Positions 1 to 7,296 of a stretch of DNA of 64,000 bases are shown here, one piece after another. Made by a program: the position numbers and the translations under genes. Source of the stretch: Psychrobacter submarinus (GTDB lineage Bacteria; Pseudomonadota; Gammaproteobacteria; Pseudomonadales; Moraxellaceae); contig NZ_CAJHBQ010000001.1 of assembly GCF_904846685.1 (NCBI RefSeq), positions 1,302,001-1,366,000 on the forward strand, given 5' to 3'. The notes beneath the pieces were generated by a model. The model was given only the letters and a program-made list of their open reading frames with translations, was not told the origin of the DNA and made no database searches. The number at the start of each line of letters is the position of its first letter. The stretch's first letter is position 1.

Positions 1-830
1 ATGATGAGGCAGAAGAATGGCTTGAGGACTTTTTAGCGATACGCTTTAAGGAGTTTGGCAAGTATGAGGACGCTATTGTCGCTGACGAGCACATTTTGCA
101 TCACAGTATCTTGACGCCGATGCTCAACACCGGACTGCTCACCCCTGAGCAAGTGGTAACGCGCACGCTGGAGGTCAGCGAAGAATACGAGATTCCGCTG
201 AACTCTTTAGAGGGTTTTATCCGTCAGATTATTGGTTGGCGCGAGTTTATGTATGGACTCTATGAGTCTATCGGTCGCAAGCAGCGCACGAGTAACTTTT
301 GGGGTTTTACCCGTAAGATACCGCCGAGTTTTTATACGGGCGATACCGGAATTGTACCGATTGATACCACGATTAAAAAAGTGCTGAAGACGGGATACGC
401 GCATCATATTGAGCGCTTGATGGTGTTTGGCAATTTTATGCTGCTCTGTGAGTTTGACCCTGATGAGGTCTATCAGTGGTTTATGGAGCTATTTATCGAT
501 AGCTATGATTGGGTGATGGTGCCCAACATCTATGGCATGAGTCAGTTTGCTGATGGTGGCCTGATGGCGACGAAACCTTATATTAGCGGTAGTAACTATA
601 TTAATAAAATGAGCAATTATCAGACCAAGTCCAAAGGCGAGCTGATTGAGTGGGCGGCGATATGGGACGGTCTGTTTTGGCGCTTTATGTATGTGCATCG
701 CGACTTTTTTGAGAAAAATCCGCGTATCGGCATGCTACTATCGATGTGGGATAAGATGGATAACGACCAGCAAAAACAGCACTTAAAAAATGCCAATGAG
801 TTTTTAGCGCTATTAGATAAAGAAGTTTAA
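1..830 (+). CDS. Cryptochrome/photolyase-related flavoprotein, 3' part (5' end outside window)
   Basis: The frame is open from base 3, so the gene continues upstream of the window; the TTG at 96 is internal and not a start. About 275 residues are visible. They match the C-terminal FAD-binding half of the deoxyribodipyrimidine photolyase-related family (COG3046, the PhrB/FeS-BCP group), with segments such as YAHHIERLM, PNIYGMSQFADGG and SGSNYINKMS. Family members repair UV photoproducts or act as light sensors. Prokaryotic 6-4 photolyases of this group bind a 4Fe-4S cluster through a late CxxC plus further Cys. Here the region after SGSNYINKMS has no cysteine, and only one Cys (LLCEFD) is visible in the whole fragment, so a cluster looks unlikely. 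The HAD gene starts 33 nt downstream and may be co-transcribed. Confidence 0.85.
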   Translation, partial: DEAEEWLEDFLAIRFKEFGKYEDAIVADEHILHHSILTPMLNTGLLTPEQVVTRTLEVSEEYEIPLNSLEGFIRQIIGWREFMYGLYESIGRKQRTSNFWGFTRKIPPSFYTGDTGIVPIDTTIKKVLKTGYAHHIERLMVFGNFMLLCEFDPDEVYQWFMELFIDSYDWVMVPNIYGMSQFADGGLMATKPYISGSNYINKMSNYQTKSKGELIEWAAIWDGLFWRFMYVHRDFFEKNPRIGMLLSMWDKMDNDQQKQHLKNANEFLALLDKEV

Positions 831-863
831 AAGAACGCAAATTTAAGCAGGACAAGGATAACT

Positions 864-1700
864 ATGTTTACCGAATTTAAGGCCAGCGGCGCACAGGCAA
901 CCAGTAAAATCCCAACGCCAAAAATCATCTTCTTCGATATTGATGATACTTTGAGCCGCGCGGGCATTATCGATAAAACCAATCAAGCGACACTAGAGGC
1001 GCTAGCGGATAGCGATATCAAACTTGTCATCTCAACCGGCCGCTCCAAAGCCATATTGCCGCCTGACATTTTAGCGCTGCTAGAAGCGGATGTACTAGAC
1101 GCGATTATCTGTATGAATGGTCAATACAGCTTCGATAAAAGTGGCAGAATCAGTCACTATCCGCTGACCGATCAGCAAACCGCAAAAATCGTTCATCTGT
1201 GCCAAGCGAGCAATCTCATCCACAAGTTTGATTCGGCGACGCATATTTCATGGTCGGATGAAAACGAGCGCCTGCGCGAATTTAATGCGCGCACGCCAAA
1301 CTCTATCGTCGACCCTAATTATTATCAAACCAATGAAGTCTATCAATGCTCAGTGTTCTTTAATAACAAACAGGAAAAAATGCAAGAGGTGGACTTTGCT
1401 AAGGATGATCTCAAGCTGGTGCATTGGCACAATACGGGCGCGGATATCTTGCCGATAGATGCATCAAAAGCGCGCGGTATCCTCGATGTTTGCGCGTATT
1501 ATGGTGTGGACGCTCAAGACTGCATGGCGTTTGGTGATGGTTTTAATGATTTAGAGATGTTCGATTTGGTGGGCTTTGCCGTCGCTATGGGAGATGCACA
1601 ACCTGCCTTAATTGAGCGCGCCGATTTTGTCACAGGCACTATTGAGGAGCGCGGGATTCAGTCGGTGCTTGAGCGCTTGGCGCTAAAGGTTACTTCATAA
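864..1700 (+). CDS. HAD superfamily hydrolase, Cof-type (class IIB) phosphatase
   Basis: 278 residues. Motif I is FFDIDDTL (nucleophile Asp25, acid/base Asp27), motif II is VISTGRS, and the late motif is GDGFNDLEMF followed by VAMGDA. This is the layout of the Cof/YbiV-type sugar-phosphate or nucleotide phosphatases, with the C2 cap between motifs II and III. Cof-type enzymes dephosphorylate small phosphorylated metabolites such as flavin, pyridoxal or sugar phosphates. The substrate cannot be told from sequence. An AAGGA ribosome-binding site precedes the ATG. The gene lies 33 nt after the photolyase-like gene on the same strand and ends at a strong bidirectional terminator. Confidence 0.85.
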   Translation: MFTEFKASGAQATSKIPTPKIIFFDIDDTLSRAGIIDKTNQATLEALADSDIKLVISTGRSKAILPPDILALLEADVLDAIICMNGQYSFDKSGRISHYPLTDQQTAKIVHLCQASNLIHKFDSATHISWSDENERLREFNARTPNSIVDPNYYQTNEVYQCSVFFNNKQEKMQEVDFAKDDLKLVHWHNTGADILPIDASKARGILDVCAYYGVDAQDCMAFGDGFNDLEMFDLVGFAVAMGDAQPALIERADFVTGTIEERGIQSVLERLALKVTS

Positions 1701-1724
1701 GTACCATAGATAGTGAGTACTAAA

Positions 1725-1757
1725 AAAAACCCTTGCCACAACCTGACAAGGGTTTTT
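1725..1757. terminator. Bidirectional intrinsic terminator
   Basis: Perfect 11-bp stem AAAAACCCTTG (1725-1735) with CAAGGGTTTTT (1747-1757) and an 11-nt loop. It is flanked by A and T runs, so it can work on both strands between the convergent HAD and AbgT-family genes. Confidence 0.85.
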
Positions 1758-1810
1758 AGTGTTACACAGATAGCTATTGCCAATCCTGCTACCGTAACGA
1801 TAAAACCAGC

Positions 1811-3430
1811 TTATCTAGCAGGATAGAATGTCTCTGCGCCAGGCCCAACAGGTAGACCCAGTACAAATACCCAAATCGAGAACAAAATGGTCCAACCAAT
1901 CAAAAATGCCATCGAGTATGGTAGCATCATTGCCATTAAGGTTCCGACCCCAGTGTCCTTTTTATAGCGAATAGCCACTGCCAAAATAAGACCAAAGTAG
2001 CTCATCATCGGCGTGATAATGTTAGTGGTTGAGTCGCCAATACGATATGCCGCCTGTATCATCTCCGGCGCGTAACCGGTGAGCATCAGCATAGGTACAA
2101 AGATAGGTGCTGTCACTGCCCACTGTGCTGACGCTGAGCCGAGCATAAGGTTGACCAGACCACAGATCAGGATAAAACCAACCAATAGCAGCGGTCCAGT
2201 TAGGCCAACATCACTTAAGAAAGTCGCGCCAGATACCGCCATTACCGAGCCTAAGTTTGACCATTTAAAGAAGGCGGTAAACTGTGCAGCAAAGAACACC
2301 AAAACGATATAGATGCTCAGTGAGCTCATCGAGTTACTCATGGCGTCGACGACGTCTTGGTTATTTTTGATACTGCCGGTAATCTTACCGTAGATATAAC
2401 CGGGTATCGCAAAGAATACGAAGATAAAGACCACAATGCCTTTTAGAAATGGCGACCCTGATACCAGACCCGTCTCTGGGTTACGCAAGATGCCGTCTGC
2501 AGGGATGATGGTCCATGCTAGCAACAAGCAGAATATGAGCATGCTGATGCCAGCCCATAGTAGACCCTTTTTCTCAAGTGCGGAGACTTTTTCGATTTGT
2601 GTGTCGAGTACTGAGGCATCATCAGCATCTTTAGGGTTGTATTCTCCTAAGCTTGGCTCAACGATTTTTTCGGTGACAAAATAACCTAAACCACTGATCA
2701 AAAACGTACTGGCGATCATAAAGTACCAGTTGGCTTCTGCCCCAACGATATAAGCTGGGTCAATGATACGCGCCGCTTCTTGGGTAATCCCTGATAATAA
2801 AGGATCCACTGTTCCTAATAATAGGTTAGCACTATAACCGCCTGACACCCCAGCAAATGCTGCGGCTAGACCAGCTAATGGGTGCCTGCCTAATGAGTGG
2901 AAAATCACTGCTGCTAGTGGTATCAGTACTACATAACCCAGCTCAGCTGCCGTGTTCGACATAATACCGGCGAATACGACGGTAAAGGTCACCATCTTTT
3001 TTGGAGCATTCATGACCAGACCTCGCAGTGCAGCCGATATCATGCCCGAGTGTTCAGCGATGCCGACACCGAGTAAGGCGACTAGAACCGTACCTAGCGG
3101 CACAAAGCCTGTAAAATTAGTCACCAGATTTTCGACGATACGAGCCAAGCCTTCACCGTTCAATAAGTTGACGACTTCGATCATGCCGTCAGCGCTGCGG
3201 CCACTGGTGCCCTCTGGTCTTGGGTCAATGACTGATACGCCAAAGTACGACATGACGGCTGAGAGCAGCAATAACAGCACTGACATCCAAACGAATAAAA
3301 TAACAGGATGCGGCAGTAGATTACCGAGCCACTCGACCCCTTTTAAAAAACGCTGCATACGCGAACTGTGCGCGCTTGCCTCAAAATTATTATCTGGCGG
3401 ATTGCCATTTGGTGAGCCATTTTTTTGCAT
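1811..3430 (-). CDS. AbgT family transporter (p-aminobenzoyl-glutamate transporter type)
   Basis: 539 residues with many hydrophobic helices, a short polar N-terminus and the family's typical length. Recognisable stretches include LPHPVILFVWMS near residue 40, GVGIAEHSGMISAALRG, and the late PMMSYFGLILA segment. AbgT proteins are inner-membrane carriers. E. coli AbgT takes up p-aminobenzoyl-glutamate, and other members (MtrF, YdaH) export sulfonamides. Which role applies here is unknown. No folate hydrolase genes (abgA/abgB) sit nearby. The upstream DNA has been interrupted by an IS982-family element whose end lies 81 bp before the start codon, so expression may depend on the IS or on the remaining short leader, which holds a 27-bp dyad. 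Confidence 0.85.
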   Translation of the reverse strand: MQKNGSPNGNPPDNNFEASAHSSRMQRFLKGVEWLGNLLPHPVILFVWMSVLLLLLSAVMSYFGVSVIDPRPEGTSGRSADGMIEVVNLLNGEGLARIVENLVTNFTGFVPLGTVLVALLGVGIAEHSGMISAALRGLVMNAPKKMVTFTVVFAGIMSNTAAELGYVVLIPLAAVIFHSLGRHPLAGLAAAFAGVSGGYSANLLLGTVDPLLSGITQEAARIIDPAYIVGAEANWYFMIASTFLISGLGYFVTEKIVEPSLGEYNPKDADDASVLDTQIEKVSALEKKGLLWAGISMLIFCLLLAWTIIPADGILRNPETGLVSGSPFLKGIVVFIFVFFAIPGYIYGKITGSIKNNQDVVDAMSNSMSSLSIYIVLVFFAAQFTAFFKWSNLGSVMAVSGATFLSDVGLTGPLLLVGFILICGLVNLMLGSASAQWAVTAPIFVPMLMLTGYAPEMIQAAYRIGDSTTNIITPMMSYFGLILAVAIRYKKDTGVGTLMAMMLPYSMAFLIGWTILFSIWVFVLGLPVGPGAETFYPAR

Positions 3431-3464
3431 AAAACACTATTTCTATCCTATGTTTGACCAGTAT

Positions 3465-3491
3465 CAGAACTTAGTAAGACTCTAAGTTCTG
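3465..3491. promoter_or_regulatory. 27-bp dyad in the AbgT-gene leader
   Basis: CAGAACTTAG (3465-3474) and its exact inverse CTAAGTTCTG (3482-3491) are separated by 7 nt. The dyad lies 34 bp before the AbgT-family start codon and 20 bp from the IS end. There is no T-run after it, so it looks more like an operator or leader hairpin than a terminator. No function is proven. Confidence 0.4.
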
Positions 3492-3511
3492 AACAAAGTT
3501 TTGAATTTAAT

Positions 3512-4491
3512 ACCCCACTCTCAACTTGAAATAAGCAAATCAAACTGAAGAGGCGGGTTACCAAGTTTTTTGTTGAGTACAAAGCACAGATTGTGTGAAA
3601 GAATCTTACGAATCAATCGATGAGACAAATGCCATAAATCTCTTGCTCGTACCTTTTGTATATTAAATCGTTCTGATAACTGACCAATGACTGTTTCAAC
3701 GATACGGCGGGCTTTCATTAGCCGCCTTACCACAGGTTTGGGTCTATCCTCTTTCATGTTGGCTCTGAGTGGCGTTTGTAAATCCACGCCTTGAGCGTCG
3801 TAGTACGATGTCAGACTAGGGCTGATATACCCTTTATCAGCGCCAAGTAGCCCATGAATATGAGTGGTGATTTCTGGGGCAACCGCTCTTTCATCAACAT
3901 TGGCAGGAGCAAAGGTAAAGCCTTTAATCATGCCCGATAAGTTAACAAGCAAATGTCCTTCAAAGCCATAGTACCTCTCTTGCTTAGCCGCACAGTAGCT
4001 AAAAGCCGCTAAGTCTTGATAGTTTTTATGCCGATAAGCGCGTCCATAATGACAGACGGGTATCGGAAAGCCATCCATAAAATGAATGTTGTCACGGCCC
4101 TCAAGTTCACTGACTTTATCTTGTATCTGCTGTTTGACTTGCCACAGATTGGCGCAGTGCTTTGCGAAGTTAGGGTATGAGCCGATGGCTGGAAACCAGT
4201 CTTGCCAATGCTGGGTAAAGTATTGCCAAATTTGTTTGTCTTGATCAAGGTGTAAAAATTCACCGACCATCTCCATGCAAATAACCTCAGGATCACTTAG
4301 CTTTGGCGCGTAACCTGCACTTCGCAAGGGTTTGGTGACGACTATTTTGTAATATTGCTCTACCATTAAATAGATATTGATGATAAATTCGTCTATGGGC
4401 ATCTCACAACTCCATTGTATTCTTGGTCGAAAACAATAGATTAGTGAGGTGCTCTTCTTTTTTCAATCACTTTCGAAGTTGAGAGTGGGGT
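3512..4491 (-). mobile_element. Intact IS982-family insertion sequence, 980 bp
   Basis: The ends are inverted repeats: ACCCCACTCTCAACTT at 3512-3527 and its inverse at 4476-4491. They begin ACC, as in IS982 elements. One full-length transposase gene fills the element, and its stop codon overlaps the end repeat near 3521. A 7-bp duplication flanks it. The intact gene, matching ends and perfect duplication point to a recent insertion. The family assignment rests on transposase character and size, not on a database match. Confidence 0.88.
3521..4402 (-). CDS. IS982-family transposase
   Basis: 293 residues, the family's usual length. The DDE catalytic triad is visible as Asp110 (HFMDGFPIPVC), Asp189 (LLGADKGYISP) and Glu236 (RRIVETVIGQLSERF). 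The enzyme cuts and joins the inverted-repeat ends. The start ATG is preceded by GGAG at 7 nt. The reading frame has no frameshift or premature stop, so the copy is probably active. Transcription runs toward the AbgT-family gene, so readthrough from the IS could influence that gene. Confidence 0.9.
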   Translation of the reverse strand: MPIDEFIINIYLMVEQYYKIVVTKPLRSAGYAPKLSDPEVICMEMVGEFLHLDQDKQIWQYFTQHWQDWFPAIGSYPNFAKHCANLWQVKQQIQDKVSELEGRDNIHFMDGFPIPVCHYGRAYRHKNYQDLAAFSYCAAKQERYYGFEGHLLVNLSGMIKGFTFAPANVDERAVAPEITTHIHGLLGADKGYISPSLTSYYDAQGVDLQTPLRANMKEDRPKPVVRRLMKARRIVETVIGQLSERFNIQKVRARDLWHLSHRLIRKILSHNLCFVLNKKLGNPPLQFDLLISS

Positions 4492-4498
4492 ATTTAAT

Positions 4499-4708
4499 CA
4501 TAATTTTGAAATGAAAACAAACTATTTTCATGGGATATAGAAACAATTAGTAATAAACAATATTGAAATGACTAGTAGCTAAAGAGTTAAGGTACAAAAG
4601 TAAAGGCCTATATAACTATAGGCCTTTAAAAATAAGCGCATCACAGAATTTTATCTAGTGAATAGTGACTTTACATTAATGATAGTAATATTAAATTACT
4701 CAGAAGCT
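4499..4708. other. AT-rich gap right of the IS; no gene seen
   Basis: This is the other side of the intergenic region split by the IS. Apart from the hairpin at 4601-4628 I see no gene, tRNA or clear promoter here. Confidence 0.5.
4601..4628 (-). terminator. Probable terminator after the small membrane protein gene
   Basis: Perfect 12-bp stem TAAAGGCCTATA (4601-4612) and TATAGGCCTTTA (4617-4628) with a 4-nt loop. It lies 80 bp downstream of the minus-strand gene that ends at 4709. The U-run is weak, so the confidence is moderate. Confidence 0.55.
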
Positions 4709-4972
4709 TTAACTTCGTCCAACAACCAAATCATAAAGCCAACTGCCCAATTTATAACAAACGCCAATGACAACCACGAAAACCACAATTGCTAAAATGT
4801 AAGCCAAAAAGTCCGGTACACCCGTCATCCATCCAATCGTAAAGACCGTCCCTAAGTAAGCTTCCATTGGCCAATTAATAATAGGCGCAGAAGTACTCGC
4901 GTTAAGTAAGACTATTAAAGCGACTAGGCCAATTAAAGCCGTTATGATTCCTGCGCGTTTTTGGTTGTTCAT
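4709..4972 (-). CDS. Small hypothetical membrane protein
   Basis: 87 residues that I do not recognise. Hydrophobic segments at about residues 8-26, 38-47 and 55-80 (LAYILAIVVFVVVIGVCYKLGSWL) suggest two or three membrane helices with a lysine/arginine N-terminus. An AGAGA stretch precedes the ATG. The start lies 52 bp after the SDR gene on the same strand, so the two may be co-transcribed. A hairpin follows the stop. No function is proposed. Confidence 0.6.
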   Translation of the reverse strand: MNNQKRAGIITALIGLVALIVLLNASTSAPIINWPMEAYLGTVFTIGWMTGVPDFLAYILAIVVFVVVIGVCYKLGSWLYDLVVGRS

Positions 4973-5024
4973 ATTATCTCTCTTATCTTAATGCTTTTAT
5001 TATTATATTTATCCACCTCAAGCG

Positions 5025-5816
5025 CTAAGGCATGGTCAAGCCGCCATCGACGGCGATGGACTGACCGGTGATAGCGGCGCTCAAATCAGACGCCATCAGC
5101 AGTACAGAGTTAGCAAAGTTAGCAACTGAGGTGGCCTGACGCAGCGGCGTGGTGGTGGCGATATAGTCAAAGACTTCCTCAGTCGTGAGGCTACTAGCAT
5201 CGGTGGTCTTTAACAGGCCGCCTGCTAATAGGTTCACGCGAATGCCGTGCGGACCAAGCTCGCTAGCTAGATTGCGCGTGAGCCCCACCAGCGCCGATTT
5301 GGCGGTCGTATAGTCGTAATAAGTCACTACAGGGTTATAGATCAGATTGGTGGAGATGTTGATAATTTTGCCCATTTGCTGCGCTTTCATCTGCGGCAAC
5401 ACCGCTTGTACGGTATTGACTGCGCCTTTGACGATACCGTCGATTTGCTGAGAAAAATGCGCCCACTGCACGGTCTCGATGCTAGTATTGTCAGCGCTAG
5501 GGTCAAACTGATACTGCGGCAGAGCATTGTTGACGAGCACATCAATACGGCTAAAACGTTCAATTACTGCTTGCGCCATTGCTTGCACTTGGGTCAAATC
5601 AGTGACATCGGCTTGATACGCGAAGGCTTGTCCGCCCGCGTCCTTAATCTTGGCAACGGCTTGTTCAGCGGCGTCTTTGCTTTGTCGATAGTTGACACAA
5701 ACTTTCGCGCCAGCCGCTGCCATTTGCTGAGCAATCTCGGCACCTAGGCCGCGACTACTCCCCGTAATGATCACGACTTTATCGGTAAGAAGTTTGGGTA
5801 TAGTCGTCTGAGTCAT
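5025..5816 (-). CDS. SDR family NAD(P)-dependent oxidoreductase
   Basis: 263 residues from the ATG at 5816, chosen because AAGGA lies just upstream and the Rossmann motif follows at the normal distance; an in-frame ATG at 5921 would add 35 unrelated residues. The cofactor motif is TGSSRGLG (residues 18-25), and NNA is at 96-98. The catalytic residues are Ser155 (NISTN) and Tyr169-x3-Lys173 (YTTAK). The layout resembles FabG-like 3-oxoacyl-reductases. The substrate is unknown and no fatty-acid genes adjoin it. It is divergent from the polyamine-binding protein gene. Confidence 0.85.
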   Translation of the reverse strand: MTQTTIPKLLTDKVVIITGSSRGLGAEIAQQMAAAGAKVCVNYRQSKDAAEQAVAKIKDAGGQAFAYQADVTDLTQVQAMAQAVIERFSRIDVLVNNALPQYQFDPSADNTSIETVQWAHFSQQIDGIVKGAVNTVQAVLPQMKAQQMGKIINISTNLIYNPVVTYYDYTTAKSALVGLTRNLASELGPHGIRVNLLAGGLLKTTDASSLTTEEVFDYIATTTPLRQATSVANFANSVLLMASDLSAAITGQSIAVDGGLTMP

Positions 5817-5969
5817 GATTTTATCCTTTGTTACATTATAATGATTAATACTGCTCGTTTTATTGCTGCTGGTATAAATTTTAGCAATGATAGCATACCT
5901 AGCATTCTCTGCACTGCGCATTAGATTAGCGGCTTTTGGGTTATCATCCTTTATTAGAGCGAGCGGATT

Positions 5970-5999
5970 TTGACAATGGCTTTTAAATCAGGCTAAATA
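5970..5999 (+). promoter_or_regulatory. Predicted promoter of the polyamine-binding protein gene
   Basis: A perfect -35 TTGACA (5970-5975) and a -10 TAAATA (5994-5999) with an 18-nt spacer, upstream of the TTG start at 6058. Confidence 0.5.
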
Positions 6000-6044
6000 A
6001 TAACTATAAAGATAGCAATAGACATCACTGACTTATATTCACTT

Positions 6045-6050
6045 TAGGAG
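6045..6050 (+). promoter_or_regulatory. Ribosome-binding site that supports a TTG start
   Basis: TAGGAG lies 7 nt before the TTG at 6058. The in-frame ATG at 6121 has no comparable site, so translation most likely begins at the TTG. Confidence 0.65.
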
Positions 6051-6057
6051 ATATACT

Positions 6058-7203
6058 TTGAGCCAATCATTATATGGACTTTTTGCCAAACCTGCTACTC
6101 ATCCAGTTAAGCGCACTTTTATGACAGCCGCACCAAAAGTACTACTGAGCGCGGCAATCGCTTTGGTGCTTGCTAGCTGTAGCAACGCTGATAATGCAGC
6201 AGTCGAAGATGCAGCCGATAGCGATGTGACGTTGAACCTCTATAACTGGTCAGAATATATGCCGCAAGAGATCTTGGACGGCTTTGAGGATGAGACTGGT
6301 ATTTCGGTTAATTACACCACGTTTGACTCGAATGAGGCTATGTACGCCAAGCTCAAGCTGCTTGATGATTCAAGTCAGTATGATCTTGCCGTGCCTTCTA
6401 CTTATTATGTCGAAAAAATGGCTAATGAGGGGTTACTACAAGAGATTGATCAAACAAAACTCAGTAACTTTGATAATCTAGATACCTCCTTTACCAATAC
6501 TAAAGTCGATCCTGAGAATAAATACTCTATCCCTTATATGTGGGGCAGCACCGGTCTTGCGATCAACGGCGACGTGGTTGATCCAGCGACGGTGAATAGC
6601 TGGGATGATTTATGGCGTCCTGAGTACAAAAATCAGGTGATGCTGATGAATGATATGCGCGAAGTCTTCGGTATGGCGCTATTGACCCTTGGCTACTCTG
6701 GCAATAGCAGTAATCCTGAGGAAATTAAGGCCGCTTATGACAAGCTCACGACTATCATGCCAAATGTCAAAACCTTTAACTCAGACGCCACTCGTATCCC
6801 TTATATCGAGGGCGAAACTAACTTAGGAATGACATGGAATGGTGAGGCGGTGATGGCCAATGATGAGGGTCTCACCAGTTTGGTGTATAAGTACCCCACT
6901 GATGGCGCAATCTTGTGGATGGATAATTTTGTGATTCCAAAGAACGCCAAAAACGTCGATGCCGCGCATCAGTTTATCGATTATCTCTTGCAGCCTGAAA
7001 ACGCCAAAATCGTCAGCGAAGAGATTGGCTATGCGTCACCTAACATAGCCGCGCGTGAGCTGATGGATGAAAGCATTCGCAACAACCCAACGATTTACCC
7101 ATCAAAAGAAATACTGGCCAAAGCCGAGTTCCAAGAGGATGTCGGTGACGAGGCGCTGCAAGTATACCAGCAGTATTGGGATATGCTAAAAACCGGTCGT
7201 TAA
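6058..7203 (+). CDS. Periplasmic spermidine/putrescine-binding lipoprotein (PotD/PotF-like)
   Basis: 381 residues from a TTG start. The lipobox is LASC with Cys41, so the mature protein is a lipoprotein. The mature part starts with NLYNWSEYMPQEILDGFEDETGI, typical of bacterial polyamine-binding proteins of ABC uptake systems, and keeps YAKLKLL, YDLAVPSTYYVEKM and WMDNFVIPKNAKN. Such proteins capture putrescine or spermidine in the periplasm. No ATPase or permease gene (potA/B/C) lies within the window, so it must work with components encoded elsewhere or act as a sensor. A bidirectional terminator follows. Confidence 0.87.
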   Translation: MSQSLYGLFAKPATHPVKRTFMTAAPKVLLSAAIALVLASCSNADNAAVEDAADSDVTLNLYNWSEYMPQEILDGFEDETGISVNYTTFDSNEAMYAKLKLLDDSSQYDLAVPSTYYVEKMANEGLLQEIDQTKLSNFDNLDTSFTNTKVDPENKYSIPYMWGSTGLAINGDVVDPATVNSWDDLWRPEYKNQVMLMNDMREVFGMALLTLGYSGNSSNPEEIKAAYDKLTTIMPNVKTFNSDATRIPYIEGETNLGMTWNGEAVMANDEGLTSLVYKYPTDGAILWMDNFVIPKNAKNVDAAHQFIDYLLQPENAKIVSEEIGYASPNIAARELMDESIRNNPTIYPSKEILAKAEFQEDVGDEALQVYQQYWDMLKTGR

Positions 7204-7220
7204 TAAACAAATAGGTCTAA

Positions 7221-7255
7221 AAAAAAACGCTAGCTTTGAGAGTTAGCGTTTTTTT
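7221..7255. terminator. Bidirectional intrinsic terminator
   Basis: Stem AAAAAAACGCTA (7221-7232) with TAGCGTTTTTTT (7244-7255), extended inward by further pairs, between the convergent polyamine-binding and FUSC genes. Confidence 0.88.
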
Positions 7256-7296
7256 ATGGGCTATGTGTGTGCAGCAAACAGCGCTTACAACTGTAT

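Larger units (their letters stand above)
3505..4498. repeat. 7-bp target-site duplication flanking the IS
   Basis: ATTTAAT at 3505-3511 is repeated exactly at 4492-4498, immediately outside the two IS ends. This is direct evidence that the element arrived by transposition. IS982 elements usually duplicate several base pairs of target. Confidence 0.85.

Noticed and set aside
96-98. TTG at 96 as the start of the photolyase-like gene
   Set aside because: The frame is open upstream to base 3 and the upstream residues match the family, so the gene begins outside the window.
5817-5921. Longer start of the SDR gene at 5921
   Set aside because: The 35 extra residues resemble no SDR N-terminus, and AAGGA is placed before the ATG at 5816.
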